Shown here piece after piece: positions 9,632 to 18,737 of a DNA stretch of 64,000 nucleotides; the first letter of the stretch is position 1; each line of letters begins with the position of its first letter. A program made the position numbers and the translations under genes. Source of the stretch: Caryophanales bacterium UBA6356 (GTDB lineage Bacteria > Bacillota_I > Bacilli_A > RFN20 > CAG-826); contig DJRQ01000035.1 of NCBI GenBank assembly GCA_002440125.1, positions 1-64,000 of the forward strand. The letters are read 5' to 3'. Under the pieces are notes generated by a model, which saw nothing but the letters and a program-made list of their open reading frames with translations, searched no databases and was not told the origin of the DNA.

Positions 9632-9653
9632 AAAAAATCTCCCTTAAGGGAGA
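9632..9653 (-). terminator. Terminator of the yfcE operon, overlapping its stop codon
   Basis: On the minus strand TCTCCC and GGGAGA (6-bp stem, TTAA loop, 9638-9653) are followed by TTTTTT. The yfcE stop codon at 9644-9646 lies inside the hairpin, so the last codons form the 5' arm. Confidence 0.85.
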
Positions 9654-10189
9654 CGCTTTTGCTTGATAGCGCTTCCATCGGATGCTCTTTTGAGAGTGCA
9701 AACTCCTTCTTCAAGAACCATATAGGTGCTTTCATGCCCCCCTTTGGGGAAACCGATGGAGCCGGGATTCAAAATAAAATATCCATGCTCTTCGTAACCC
9801 ATTTCATAAATATGCGTATGCCCAAACAAAAGAATATCGCTTTTCGAAAAAGGAAGGCTTTGATAACTGGGAGGATCGCCATGAAATAGCCAAAAATCCC
9901 TATCAAAAACCCTCTCTTTTGCGTTTAAAAGGGCATTCTTTCCTAAAACCATTGAATCCACCCGAGAATCGCAATTGCCCGAAATCCAAAGCGTTTTCTC
10001 CATGAATGGCAAAAGAAGCCGAGCAACCACCATCGGCTCATAGTCCGAAGGGACGCCATTTCTCGGGCCGTTATAAAGCAAATCACCCAAAAGCCAAATC
10101 CGATCGGGATTTTCTAAGGATAAACGGCGCACAAGCTCTTGGGCTTTCAAAGTTCTGCCGTGGATATCGCTCGCTACCAATATTTTCAT
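9644..10189 (-). CDS. YfcE/MJ0936-type metallophosphoesterase
   Basis: Calcineurin-like phosphodiesterase of 181 residues. The metal-binding motifs occur in order: ASDIHG at residue 6, GDLLYNGPRN near 35, GNCDS near 72, FHGDP near 104 and FGHTHI near 122. Family members hydrolyse phosphodiesters in vitro, but physiological substrates are mostly unsettled. The start overlaps the stop of the DUF1667 gene by four bases (ATGA), so it is translated as the last gene of the glpA-like operon. That context could hint at glycerophosphodiester turnover, but this is inference. Confidence 0.85.
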   Translation of the reverse strand: MKILVASDIHGRTLKAQELVRRLSLENPDRIWLLGDLLYNGPRNGVPSDYEPMVVARLLLPFMEKTLWISGNCDSRVDSMVLGKNALLNAKERVFDRDFWLFHGDPPSYQSLPFSKSDILLFGHTHIYEMGYEEHGYFILNPGSIGFPKGGHESTYMVLEEGVCTLKRASDGSAIKQKRLP

Positions 10190-10551
10190 TCTTTCCTCAC
10201 CTTAATCTCCATCGTTGCAACCAAGTCGACACCTGTGTTCGCCAAATTCGTTAAAAGGATTTGACCCATTTTAATCGGCGCCGCCACAATAAGAGCATCG
10301 ATATCCTTCATGGCCTCAAAAATTTTTCCTTTGGGAATTGGACGCTCGCTTTTGACGCTGCAAAGCTCCTCTTCGCCGCCTCTTACCAAAACCGTGGAGG
10401 TTACAACCCTTTCGGGCGAAAGCACCTCTTGTCGAGCGTATTTTTCCCCACGAGGACAAAAATTGCCTGTCACATGGAGTTCTTTGTCCACGCGAAGGTG
10501 GCAACCTCTGGGGCAGCAAATGCAAATAAGTTCTCTTTCTTCTTTTAACAC
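10186..10551 (-). CDS. DUF1667 cysteine-rich redox partner protein
   Basis: A 121-residue protein with the DUF1667 signature: a cysteine cluster ICICCPRGCHLRV (residues 10-22) followed by GNFCPRGEKYARQE (29-42). The cysteines probably bind an iron-sulfur cluster. In many Bacillota and spirochaetes this protein is encoded with a GlpA-like dehydrogenase and a FAD oxidoreductase, exactly as here, and is thought to help pass electrons in anaerobic glycerol-3-phosphate oxidation. It is 1 base from the upstream FAD gene and overlaps yfcE downstream. The exact role is not established. Confidence 0.8.
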   Translation of the reverse strand: MLKEERELICICCPRGCHLRVDKELHVTGNFCPRGEKYARQEVLSPERVVTSTVLVRGGEEELCSVKSERPIPKGKIFEAMKDIDALIVAAPIKMGQILLTNLANTGVDLVATMEIKVRKE

Positions 10552-10552
10552 G

Positions 10553-11809
10553 CTAGATCCTCTTTTCTTCGATTGAAAGAACGAAACAAGGTGCCTCTTG
10601 CTCGAAAAACGATCGAGGAAGGGCCACTATTTCCATTTCACTCGGAATCAAGAAAGGCTTAAAAATCCTTTTGATTTCCTTTTCGCCATTCTTCAAGACG
10701 ATGAAAACGTTTTTCAAGGGTTTCCGAACGCGGAATTTCAGTGAAACCTTCTCCTCTTGGAGAGGGTAGGAAATAAAAGAAGGAACGACGTACCCAATGG
10801 ATCCTTGGTTAAGGACGGGAACGCGTTTTTCTTCTTTTTCGAGTAACCCGCGAATATATCTTGATGCCTCTTTTCCCGCACTTCTTGCCTCCGAAACGAC
10901 ATTATCGGCTAGATCGTGAACATGAAGGACGTTGCCAGCGCTAAATATGCCAGGGATCGTCGTTTCGTAAAGGTCATTGACCAAGGCGCCGCGTGAGGAT
11001 CCCCTTAAGGCCCCGGCCTTCTCGAGAAGGCTGTTGTTAGGAATAAGACCGACGCTAAGAACCAAAGTATCGCATTCGATTCTCTTTTGGCTGCCTGGTA
11101 TAGGATTCAAGGAAGCGTCCACCGAAGAAAGTTCTATTGCTTCCAAGCGGTCTTTGCCGAAAACCCGCGTCACTGTCGTCGATAAATAAAGAGGGATATC
11201 AAAATCTTCAAGACATTGGACGATATTGCGGTTAAGACCATTGCTCCAAGCGCAAAGCTCGGCTACGCCAAGAACTTCTGCCCCTTCTAAAGTCAAGCGA
11301 CGAGCCATAATAAGTCCGATATCCCCACTTCCAAGTATGAATACCTTTTTGCCAGGCATATAGCCATAGCGATTCAAAAGAAGTTGGGCGACGCCAGCGG
11401 AAATAACGCCACTTGGGCGATCGCCTGGCAAGGCTATGGAACCAGCGCTCCTTTCAAAACAACCGGCCGCGAAAAGTATTGCCTTGGCTTGGAGTTCAAA
11501 ATAGCCCTCTTCATTCGAATATCGAACGATTTTATCCTTCGTTATCTCGGATACATAAGTGTTGCAAAGATAAGGAATATGGCGTTTTTCAACTTCCTTG
11601 ACGAAGCGATAGGCGAATTCCGGACCCGTGAGCTCTTCTTTGAATTCGCCTAAGCCGAATCCATTATGGATGCATTGATTCAAAATGCCGCCTAGCTCGC
11701 TATTCCTCTCAAGAATCAGGATGTCCTTAATGCCTTCATCGAAGGCGCTAATTGCGCCAGATAAGCCAGCGCATCCGCCGCCGACTATTACCAAATCGAC
11801 CTTTCTCAT
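10553..11809 (-). CDS. NAD(P)/FAD-dependent oxidoreductase of the glpA-DUF1667 operon
   Basis: A two-dinucleotide-binding flavoprotein of 418 residues. It starts with the FAD-binding VDLVIVGGGCAGLSGAI. A second nucleotide-binding motif VFILGSGDIGLIMARR lies near residue 155, and IPGIFSAGNVLHVHDLADN near 285 is the usual second FAD contact. No CxxC redox pair as in thioredoxin reductase is visible. It overlaps the glpA-like gene by four bases and is 1 base from DUF1667, so the three are a single unit. Likely role: electron transfer partner of the glycerol-3-phosphate dehydrogenase; its true acceptor is unknown. Confidence 0.85.
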   Translation of the reverse strand: MRKVDLVIVGGGCAGLSGAISAFDEGIKDILILERNSELGGILNQCIHNGFGLGEFKEELTGPEFAYRFVKEVEKRHIPYLCNTYVSEITKDKIVRYSNEEGYFELQAKAILFAAGCFERSAGSIALPGDRPSGVISAGVAQLLLNRYGYMPGKKVFILGSGDIGLIMARRLTLEGAEVLGVAELCAWSNGLNRNIVQCLEDFDIPLYLSTTVTRVFGKDRLEAIELSSVDASLNPIPGSQKRIECDTLVLSVGLIPNNSLLEKAGALRGSSRGALVNDLYETTIPGIFSAGNVLHVHDLADNVVSEARSAGKEASRYIRGLLEKEEKRVPVLNQGSIGYVVPSFISYPLQEEKVSLKFRVRKPLKNVFIVLKNGEKEIKRIFKPFLIPSEMEIVALPRSFFEQEAPCFVLSIEEKRI

Positions 11810-13248
11810 TCGGAAATTCCTTTCTTCGCCTTTCCAAGAAGAATTGGCGAATGGGGTTTCCCATAGTTTATTTTATCCAAAGAGACCTTTTGGTAAGAAG
11901 CCAATAGAGAGAGGACTTTCGCTTGGCAAAAGCCGCCTTGGCATTTTCCAAAGCCGGCCCTCGTTCTCTTTTTCATCGCCTTGAGAGTCAAACAAGGCAA
12001 AGATCGTGAGAGAACCTCCCTCATTTCCCCTAACGAAACCTCTTCGCAATCGCAAAGGATCTTCCCATAATCCGGATTGTCCTTTATAAGGGCGTCCCTT
12101 TCCTCTTTCGAAAGCTTCTTTGGGGAAATATAAGGTTTCACAAAGGGCGAATAGTTCGCGTTATGAGTAGGTTTTAAGTAAGGGACAACGTATCTTTCCA
12201 CGATATATTCCCCAAGGGCTGGAGAGCTTGCAAGACCGGGAGACTCGATACCGGCGGCATTAAGGAATGAAGGGTCGCCGTTTTGAGGGCCTAAGATAAA
12301 ATCATGGGTGCTTGGCGTCGCTCGCATGCCGCTATAAACGCGTATCGATTCATAAAAAGGAATAGATGGAACCATGCGGAGAGCCATTTCTTTGACTTTC
12401 TTAAGGGTCGGTGCATCCGTGCTCAAATCATCGCGATCGTTACCCGGTTCGCTACTAGGTCCAACAAGGTAATTTCCGCTTGTCGTTTTGGCAAGCAACA
12501 CGCCCTTTCCTTTTTCCGTAGGCAAAGTGAATAAGACGGAATTCACCAATCCTTTAGCGTAATGGTTAAGGACATAGTATTCGCCTTTCCGTGGCTCGAT
12601 TTCCCAAGATATCGGGCCAGCCATTTTGGCGATTTCGTCACTGTGGGTGCCGGCCGCATTGATAACGAGCCTCGTTTCATACTCCCCTTTGCTAGAAGCG
12701 ACAACGTAGCCGTTAGGCGTTTTTCTTAAGGCGAGCACTTTCTCGTCTAAATGGAGGAAGACGCCGTTATCAATGGCGTTTTCAAGGGCATGCAAGCTCA
12801 GCAAAAAAGGGTTCACGATGCCACCTTCCTCGCAATAAAGGGCCGCTATCGCTTTTGGTGAGACGTTTGCTTCTTTCTCCCGAAGTTCCTTTTGATTCAA
12901 AATGGTGGCTTTAACCCCATTCTCCTTTGCTCTAAGGAGGAGTTCATTGAGTTTTTTGTTCTCTTCTTCCGAAAAAGAAAGAGTCAAGGTCCCGCATTTT
13001 TCAAAAGGGACATCAAGTTCCTTACATACTCCGCCCATCATCTTATTTCCAAGCACATTCATTTTTGCTTTGAAGGTGCCAGGAAGAGGATCATAACCGC
13101 TATGAACGATAGCGCTATTCGCCATTGTCGCCTCATCAGCGCCATCCAGATCCTTTTCGATGACCAAGGTCTTTAAGCAATATCGGGACAAATTTCGAGC
13201 AATGAAAGAACCAACAACGCCCGCCCCAATGACAATCACATCATACAT
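11806..13248 (-). CDS. GlpA-like glycerol-3-phosphate dehydrogenase with BFD-type [2Fe-2S] domain
   Basis: Predicted FAD-dependent dehydrogenase of the GlpA/DAO superfamily. It opens with the Rossmann motif MYDVIVIGAGVVGSF, and the C-terminal 90 residues carry the BFD-like four-cysteine pattern CDCEE...CQGGFC, which should bind a [2Fe-2S] cluster. The start at 13248 (480 residues) is chosen over upstream ATGs because the Rossmann fold begins there and a TGCTATACT extended -10 element ends 9 nt before it; that leaves almost no 5' leader and no clear SD. It heads the operon with the FAD oxidoreductase, DUF1667 and yfcE. The substrate is inferred from the family; some relatives act on other hydroxy acids. 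Confidence 0.8.
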   Translation of the reverse strand: MYDVIVIGAGVVGSFIARNLSRYCLKTLVIEKDLDGADEATMANSAIVHSGYDPLPGTFKAKMNVLGNKMMGGVCKELDVPFEKCGTLTLSFSEEENKKLNELLLRAKENGVKATILNQKELREKEANVSPKAIAALYCEEGGIVNPFLLSLHALENAIDNGVFLHLDEKVLALRKTPNGYVVASSKGEYETRLVINAAGTHSDEIAKMAGPISWEIEPRKGEYYVLNHYAKGLVNSVLFTLPTEKGKGVLLAKTTSGNYLVGPSSEPGNDRDDLSTDAPTLKKVKEMALRMVPSIPFYESIRVYSGMRATPSTHDFILGPQNGDPSFLNAAGIESPGLASSPALGEYIVERYVVPYLKPTHNANYSPFVKPYISPKKLSKEERDALIKDNPDYGKILCDCEEVSLGEMREVLSRSLPCLTLKAMKKRTRAGFGKCQGGFCQAKVLSLLASYQKVSLDKINYGKPHSPILLGKAKKGISE

Positions 13249-13257
13249 ATCACCCAT

Positions 13258-13266
13258 AGTATAGCA
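13258..13266 (-). promoter_or_regulatory. Extended -10 promoter of the glpA-like operon
   Basis: TGCTATACT on the minus strand fits an extended -10 element (TGnTATAAT type). The expected transcription start lies 2-3 bases before the ATG at 13248, so the mRNA may be leaderless. No -35 match is seen. Confidence 0.5.
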
Positions 13267-13297
13267 AAACTTCTTAGAAAGTTGGTTTCCCGAAAAC

Positions 13298-13324
13298 AAA
13301 AAGGCCTAGGACAACCCTAGGCCT
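13298..13324 (-). terminator. Terminator of pnp
   Basis: A perfect 9-bp stem AGGCCTAGG/CCTAGGCCT with a 5-base loop, followed on the minus strand by TTTTTG TTTT. It lies 17 bases past the pnp stop. Confidence 0.9.
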
Positions 13325-13340
13325 AAAACGAAATGCAATT

Positions 13341-15575
13341 CTAGTGACGCGAACCACGTCCACCATCGCGGCGTGGGCCGCCATGGCGGTTTTGAGCGTG
13401 GAAAGAGGAGCTTTTTGGCGCGCGAGGAGCTTCTTCGACATAGCCTTCCGGCTTTTCTTCAAATTCGCGGTGGGAAAGTTTAATTTTGCCTTCCTCTAAG
13501 CCGATAACGACAACTTTCAAGGTGTCACCGACCTTGACGACGTTGGAAGCGTCATCGATGTATTTCCAGCCCAATCGCGAAACATGGCAAAGGCCATCGG
13601 TATCCCCAAAGAGATTCACGAAAGCGCCGTAATTCTCAACTCTGGTTACTTTTCCTTCGAAAATTTCACCGACTTTGGCTTCCCGGACGATGTTATCGAT
13701 TCTCTCTTTGGCTTTCTCGATCATCTCCTTATCGGTGTGATAGATGGTGATACGTCCATCGTCTTCCACATCGATCTTGACATTGCCGCAGGTAGCGATG
13801 ATGTCGTTAATCACTTTTCCACCCGTCCCAATAACCTCGCGGATTTTATCGGGATTGATAGAGAAAGTAACCATCTTAGGCGCATATTTGCTGACTTCTT
13901 TGCGTGGTTCAGCGATGCATTTTTGCATCACTTCACGAATTTCTGCCCGGGCCTTTTTGGCTTGCTCGAGCGCTTCGCTTAAAACTTCGCGCGTCACGCC
14001 ATGGATTTTGATATCCATTTGAAGGGCGGTGATGCCAAGCTTGGTGCCAGCGCACTTGAAATCCATATCGCCGAAGTGATCTTCAAGACCTTGGATGTCA
14101 GTGAGGATGGTATAGTGGTTCGTTTCTTTATCGGGGCTACGAGTTGGATCGTTCGTGATTAAGCCCATAGCAATACCGCTAACGACGTTCTTTATAGGGA
14201 CGCCAGCAGCCATCAAAGAAAGGCAACTGGCGCAGATGGAAGCTTGCGAGCTTGAACCATTGCTTTCCACGACATCGGCAACGCAACGGATCGTGTAAGG
14301 GAATTCAACTTCGCTCGGAATGACGTAAGAAAGGGCTCTTTCGCCTAAAGCGCCATGGCCGATTTCCCGACGGCCTGGCATTCCCATTCGACCGATTTCG
14401 CCAACCGAATAAGGCGGAAAATTGTATTGGTGCATGAAACGTTTTTCGCCTTCGTTGGTGATTCCGTCGATCACTTGGGCATCGCTAAGAGGACCTAAAG
14501 TAGTCGTTGAGATGACTTGCGTTTGGCCACGGGTGAACATAGCAGAGCCATGCGTCCGAGGTAGAAGATCAATCTGGGCGTCAAGAGGACGAATCTCATC
14601 CACTTTTCTTCCATCGGGACGAATCTTTTCTTCGATGATGAGAGTGCGGACAACATGCGCCACCATGCCTTCGAGGATATCCTCGATCATGAGCATTTTC
14701 TCAGCATGGGCTTTTTCGTCTTCGTCTTTAATGCTGTCATATTCTTCGAGGACTTTCTTCTTCAAAGCATCGACGGCGTCTTGTCTTTCGAGTTTATCGA
14801 AAATACGAACGGCTTTTTCTAAATCGGCGCCGATTTCTTCTTGGATATGCCTCTTGATGGCGGGATCAGCGGTAAAAAGCTTGATTTCGCGTTTCTTTTT
14901 CCCTGCCGCTTGAATGATTTCCTCTTCGAAAGCGCAAAGTTTCTTGATGGCTTGGTGACCATACATAATGGCATCAAGCATCTCCTCTTCAGGAACCTCA
15001 GCCGCCCCGGCTTCAACCATCATGATGGCCTCTTTGGTGCCGGCAACGGTCAAATTGATGTCGCTTTTGGCCTTTTGCTCTTCGGTTGGGTCGATAACGA
15101 ACTTACCATCCACTCTTCCAACAACAACTCCTGCCACTGGCCCATCGAAAGGTATGTCGCTTACGCAAAGGGCCAAGGAAGCGCCGAACATAGCAGCCAT
15201 TTCCGGGCTGTTGTCTTTATCGCAGCTCATGACCGTACTAACGATTTGCACTTCGTTGCGGAAGCCTTCCGCAAAAAGAGGGCGGATAGGACGATCGATG
15301 AGACGGGCCGCTAAAGTTTGATGATCATCGGGGCGACCTTCACGGCGCAAAAAGCTTTGGGGGATCTTCCCAGCCGCATATTGTTTTTCGATGTAGTTAA
15401 CGGTAAGTGGGAAGAAGTCGCCGCCTTTTGGCTCATCGGCGCAACAGGCGGTGTTTAAGACGACCGTCTCGCCAAAGCGCACCAAAACGGCGCCATCGGC
15501 TTGCTTGGCAATCTCGCCAAGTTCGACTTTGAGGTTTCTTCCTTCAAAGTCCATTTCGAATGTCTGTTTACTCAT
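13341..15575 (-). CDS. pnp: Polyribonucleotide nucleotidyltransferase (PNPase)
   Basis: Phosphorolytic 3'-5' exoribonuclease, a trimer acting in mRNA decay. The two RNase PH-like halves are present: an N-terminal half with [10 protein letters not shown], and a second half with [15 protein letters not shown] and [11 protein letters not shown]. They are followed by a KH domain ([12 protein letters not shown] near residue 565) and an S1 domain ([18 protein letters not shown] near 630). A basic, Gly/Arg/His-rich tail ends the protein. The start at 15575 (744 residues) is supported by AGGAAA upstream and by the typical [15 protein letters not shown] opening; a longer frame reaching 15665 only covers the rpsO terminator. 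It follows rpsO, as in most bacteria. Confidence 0.95.
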   Translation of the reverse strand: MSKQTFEMDFEGRNLKVELGEIAKQADGAVLVRFGETVVLNTACCADEPKGGDFFPLTVNYIEKQYAAGKIPQSFLRREGRPDDHQTLAARLIDRPIRPLFAEGFRNEVQIVSTVMSCDKDNSPEMAAMFGASLALCVSDIPFDGPVAGVVVGRVDGKFVIDPTEEQKAKSDINLTVAGTKEAIMMVEAGAAEVPEEEMLDAIMYGHQAIKKLCAFEEEIIQAAGKKKREIKLFTADPAIKRHIQEEIGADLEKAVRIFDKLERQDAVDALKKKVLEEYDSIKDEDEKAHAEKMLMIEDILEGMVAHVVRTLIIEEKIRPDGRKVDEIRPLDAQIDLLPRTHGSAMFTRGQTQVISTTTLGPLSDAQVIDGITNEGEKRFMHQYNFPPYSVGEIGRMGMPGRREIGHGALGERALSYVIPSEVEFPYTIRCVADVVESNGSSSQASICASCLSLMAAGVPIKNVVSGIAMGLITNDPTRSPDKETNHYTILTDIQGLEDHFGDMDFKCAGTKLGITALQMDIKIHGVTREVLSEALEQAKKARAEIREVMQKCIAEPRKEVSKYAPKMVTFSINPDKIREVIGTGGKVINDIIATCGNVKIDVEDDGRITIYHTDKEMIEKAKERIDNIVREAKVGEIFEGKVTRVENYGAFVNLFGDTDGLCHVSRLGWKYIDDASNVVKVGDTLKVVVIGLEEGKIKLSHREFEEKPEGYVEEAPRAPKSSSFHAQNRHGGPRRDGGRGSRH

Positions 15576-15640
15576 TCTTTGTTTCCTTTTTTTATAACTA
15601 ACTAACTCTATCACGAAACGCGAAAGATGTTTAGATAAAG

Positions 15641-15663
15641 AAAAAGCTCCCCCAAAGGGGAGC
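15641..15663 (-). terminator. Terminator between rpsO and pnp
   Basis: On the minus strand GCTCCCC and GGGGAGC (7-bp stem, 4-base loop, 15646-15663) are followed by TTTTTC TTT. It stands between the rpsO stop and the pnp start, so it probably lets some transcripts through to pnp. Confidence 0.85.
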
Positions 15664-15682
15664 AACCAATTCGTATCGCCAA

Positions 15683-15949
15683 TTATTTGCGGAGGCTAAG
15701 GGAAGCGATAAGCTTCTCATAGGCAGGGCGATTGTTCTTTTGAAGATAGGAAAGAAGAGCGTGGCGCTTTCCAACAAGCTCCATGAGGCTTCTTTTGGCA
15801 ACCGCATCGCCATGATTGGCCTTAAGATGGGCGGTCAAATCGCTGATTCTCTTGGTGAGGATAGCGACTTGAACCTCGGTATTGCCGGTGTCTTTCGCGT
15901 TTTTGCCATACTTTTGGATGATGACGTTCTTTTCTTCTTTGTTGAGCAT
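15683..15949 (-). CDS. rpsO: 30S ribosomal protein S15
   Basis: Primary 16S rRNA-binding protein of the small subunit platform. The 88 residues carry the S15 signature from [14 protein letters not shown] through [23 protein letters not shown] lies close before the ATG. It has its own promoter and a leader with a hairpin, and its own terminator before pnp. The leader may allow S15 to repress its own synthesis, as in other bacteria. Confidence 0.97.
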   Translation of the reverse strand: MLNKEEKNVIIQKYGKNAKDTGNTEVQVAILTKRISDLTAHLKANHGDAVAKRSLMELVGKRHALLSYLQKNNRPAYEKLIASLSLRK

Positions 15950-15985
15950 TTCTTTTTCTCCTTGTTTATTCTTAGCAATGACAAA

Positions 15986-16014
15986 GTCTCGTCTTGGAGA
16001 AATGTCGGCGAGAC
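15986..16014 (-). ncRNA. Structured rpsO leader (possible S15 autoregulatory element)
   Basis: In the leader of about 80 nt before rpsO, GTCTCG and CGAGAC form a 6-bp stem with a 17-nt loop. S15 leaders that bind the protein are known in several bacterial groups, with unrelated sequences; whether this one does so is inference. Confidence 0.35.
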
Positions 16015-16034
16015 AATGACATGCCGCAAAAGTG

Positions 16035-16062
16035 ACTATACAAGTTTCTTCAAGGAATGCAA
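16035..16062 (-). promoter_or_regulatory. rpsO promoter
   Basis: TTGCAT (-35) and TATAGT (-10) on the minus strand, separated by 16 bases. Transcription would start near 16028. Confidence 0.6.
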
Positions 16063-16139
16063 GAAGAAAGGGAGCTTTTCGCCCTTTTGTGCAAAAAAAG
16101 AGAACGCTTTCATCATGAATTTATTGTTTATGCGTGCGC

Positions 16140-16172
16140 CCGAGTCTAAAATTTCGAACGTCGAGGACTCGG
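16140..16172 (+). promoter_or_regulatory. Hairpin overlapping the typA ribosome binding site
   Basis: CCGAGTC (16140-16146) pairs with GACTCGG (16166-16172). The last two G are also the first two of the SD GGAGG (16171-16175), so the stem could partly hide the ribosome site of typA. Confidence 0.4.
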
Positions 16173-16181
16173 AGGTTTTTT

Positions 16182-18023
16182 ATGGACATTCGGAATATCG
16201 CTATCATTGCACACGTCGACCATGGCAAAACGACCTTGGTGAACGCTTTGCTCACAAGCTCTCACACCTTCCGCGACAACGAAGTGGTGACAGACCGTAT
16301 GCTCGATAGCAATCCCATCGAACATGAACGGGGTATCACGATTTTGGCGAAGACCACCGCTGTTCGTTATAAAGATACCAAAATCAACATCGTGGACACT
16401 CCTGGGCATGCCGATTTCGGAGGGGAAGTCGAACGCATCATGCATATGGTCGACGGATGTCTTCTTTTGGTCGATGCCTACGAAGGCACAATGCCTCAAA
16501 CCCGTTTTGTTTTGAAAAACGCTCTCGAAAACCATATTAAACCCATCGTGGTCATCAATAAAGTCGATCGACCCAATGCCAATCCCCAAAAAGCAGTCGA
16601 TGAAGTCTTAGACCTCTTCATCGAGCTTGGAGCCCCAGAAGACCTCTTGGATTTCCCAGTTTGCTATGTGAGCGCTTTAAATGGAACCTCCTCCCTGGAT
16701 CCGGATCCCAAAACCCAAAAGCCTGGCATGGACCCTCTTTTTGACATGATTTTGGCCAATATACCTGCGCCGAAATGCGATCCTTCTTTGCCATTCCAGA
16801 TGCAAAGCGCGCTTCTAGACTACAACGATTTCGTCGGAAGAATCGGCATTGGAACGGTAAGAAGAGGATCGGTTAAGGTCGGCGATACCTTAACCGATAT
16901 TCGAAAAGATGGCTCCACCACCAATTTCAAAGTGATGAAGCTCTATACCTTCTTCGGCATGAACCGCAACGAGGTCAACGAAGTCGTCGCTCCCGATATC
17001 TGCGGCATAGCGGGCCTTCCGGATATAGGCGTGAGCGATACCCTTTGCGCTCCTTCGACTTTAGAGGCCCTCCCTCCCCTCCGCGTCGATGAGCCAACGC
17101 TCCAAATGGAATTTGGCACCAATAGTTCCCCAATGCGGGGCCAAGATGGCAAGAAAGTAACGGCTCGCGTCATCGAAGAACGCCTCTACCAAGAAACGCA
17201 AAGAGATGTTTCTTTGCGCTTTGAGAGAGTCCCAAACAAAGAAAGTTGGATTGTTTCGGGAAGGGGCGAACTTCATTTAGGCGTCTTAATCGAGAATATG
17301 CGTCGCGAAGGCTTCGAACTGGAAGTCGCCAAACCCCAAGTCATCCAGAAAGTGATCGATGGCGTCAAATGCGAGCCTTACGAAGATCTGCAAATCGACG
17401 TTCCAAACGAATTCGTCGGCGATATGATGACCTCTTTAGGAAATAGAGGCGCCAAACTGGGCGATATGAACGACAATGGTTCTGTGACCCGCTTGAATTA
17501 CGTCATTCCTTCCCGCGGCCTCATCGGCTTCGTGAGCAACTTCCTTACTATGACCAAAGGCTATGGCATCATCAACCACACCTTCAAAGAGTACCGTCCT
17601 ATCTATGCCCACGATTTGGGCGAGAGAAATATCGGCGTGTTGGTGTCTACCGATAAAGGCGAAGCCACTTCCTACGCCCTTCAAAAGGTGGAAGAGCACG
17701 GCACGATGTTCATCACGCCGGGCGATATATGCTACGAAGGCATGATCGTTGGCGAACACCGTTATCCCGTCGATTTGGCCGTCAATTGCACCCAAGCTAA
17801 GCCAATGACGAACGTTCGCTCGAGCACCCGCGAGCTTATGATCGTTCTCAAAGCCCCGCGCAAGATGTCCCTTGAAGCATGCTTGGATTACATCAACCCG
17901 GATGAGCTTGTGGAAATCACACCAAGCGCAATTCGCATGCGAAAACGCATTCTCAATACCGCCGAACGGAAGAAATTCGACGCCCATCAAAAAGCCGCCA
18001 AGGAAGCGCTCCAAGGCAAATAG
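16182..18023 (+). CDS. typA: Ribosome-associated GTPase TypA/BipA
   Basis: Translational GTPase of 613 residues that helps 50S assembly and stress or cold growth. G1 is [10 protein letters not shown] at residues 10-19, followed by the G2 region RGITI, G3 DTPGHADF and G4 NKVDRP. Domains II, III, V and the BipA-specific C-terminal domain follow. Start 16182 is set by SD GGAGG 6 nt upstream and by the [15 protein letters not shown] opening. It lies on the plus strand between rpsO and mtn, breaking an otherwise minus-strand cluster. It ends against the convergent mtn gene. Confidence 0.95.
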   Translation: MDIRNIAIIAHVDHGKTTLVNALLTSSHTFRDNEVVTDRMLDSNPIEHERGITILAKTTAVRYKDTKINIVDTPGHADFGGEVERIMHMVDGCLLLVDAYEGTMPQTRFVLKNALENHIKPIVVINKVDRPNANPQKAVDEVLDLFIELGAPEDLLDFPVCYVSALNGTSSLDPDPKTQKPGMDPLFDMILANIPAPKCDPSLPFQMQSALLDYNDFVGRIGIGTVRRGSVKVGDTLTDIRKDGSTTNFKVMKLYTFFGMNRNEVNEVVAPDICGIAGLPDIGVSDTLCAPSTLEALPPLRVDEPTLQMEFGTNSSPMRGQDGKKVTARVIEERLYQETQRDVSLRFERVPNKESWIVSGRGELHLGVLIENMRREGFELEVAKPQVIQKVIDGVKCEPYEDLQIDVPNEFVGDMMTSLGNRGAKLGDMNDNGSVTRLNYVIPSRGLIGFVSNFLTMTKGYGIINHTFKEYRPIYAHDLGERNIGVLVSTDKGEATSYALQKVEEHGTMFITPGDICYEGMIVGEHRYPVDLAVNCTQAKPMTNVRSSTRELMIVLKAPRKMSLEACLDYINPDELVEITPSAIRMRKRILNTAERKKFDAHQKAAKEALQGK

Positions 18024-18037
18024 AAGCGTTTGGAAGG

Positions 18038-18065
18038 CCTCTTTCTTAAGAAGGAGGTCTTTTTA
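18038..18065 (+). terminator. Terminator of typA
   Basis: CCTCTTTCTT (18038-18047) pairs with AAGAAGGAGG (18048-18057), with one G-T wobble and the central TTAA as loop, followed by TCTTTTT. The T run covers the stop codon of the convergent mtn gene. Confidence 0.8.
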
Positions 18066-18737
18066 GATTAATTTCAAAACCGAATCTCTCAACATCCGAG
18101 CGCATTGATCGAGATTCTTTTCGTATTCTTCGGCACTATTCGAAGAATCGCTCACTAAGCGCAAAGCGCAAAATGGCAAATTTAGGCCAAAGGCGACGCT
18201 GGCTAAGGAAGCGGATTCCATATCGCAGGCAAGGGCCTTCCATTCTTTTCTAAGAAAATCCTTTTTGGCCTCATCGGCGATAAAGCTATCGCCGGACACT
18301 TCAACGCCTTCGCTCACGATATTTTCCCCGCGAAGTTTTAAGACCAGGAGATTATGGAGGGCGATATCGCTATCGAAATAGACGCGGTTTGGATTGAAAA
18401 ATAATCCCCTTTCATCCCCGAAAGCAGTCGTGTCGATATCGTAATTCACAAAGGAAGAAGGGGCGAAATAGGTGAATGGCGGAAGAAGAAGGTCGTTTAA
18501 GGAACCACTTACGCCAAGATTGAAAACGGCATCGACTTCCGGATAAAGGAGAGGGAGAGCGCTTAAAGAGGCAGCACTAAGCGATTTCCCAATCCCGGAA
18601 ACGCATAAAACAAAAATTTTATCTTGAAAACGTCGCTTTTCAAAAAGGGCAACCCCATGTCTCTCTCTTTCCAAAAGAGTCGTTTCCTCGAAAATAAGCT
18701 TGGCTTCTTTTTCCATGGCGAAAACAAATGCTTTCAT
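18063..18737 (-). CDS. mtn: 5'-methylthioadenosine/S-adenosylhomocysteine nucleosidase
   Basis: Cleaves adenine from methylthioadenosine and S-adenosylhomocysteine, by-products of methylation and polyamine synthesis. The fold opens MKAFVFAMEKEAKLI; the substrate-binding Glu is in CDMESASLA near residue 170, and the catalytic Asp is in VSDSSNSAEEY near 195. 224 residues is normal. It overlaps ribF by four bases (ATGA) and ends the truB-ribF-mtn unit. Confidence 0.85.
   Translation of the reverse strand: MKAFVFAMEKEAKLIFEETTLLERERHGVALFEKRRFQDKIFVLCVSGIGKSLSAASLSALPLLYPEVDAVFNLGVSGSLNDLLLPPFTYFAPSSFVNYDIDTTAFGDERGLFFNPNRVYFDSDIALHNLLVLKLRGENIVSEGVEVSGDSFIADEAKKDFLRKEWKALACDMESASLASVAFGLNLPFCALRLVSDSSNSAEEYEKNLDQCARMLRDSVLKLI

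Noticed and set aside
14422..14913. A Ser-rich plus-strand frame antisense to pnp
   Set aside because: Shadow of the PNPase gene with low-complexity composition.
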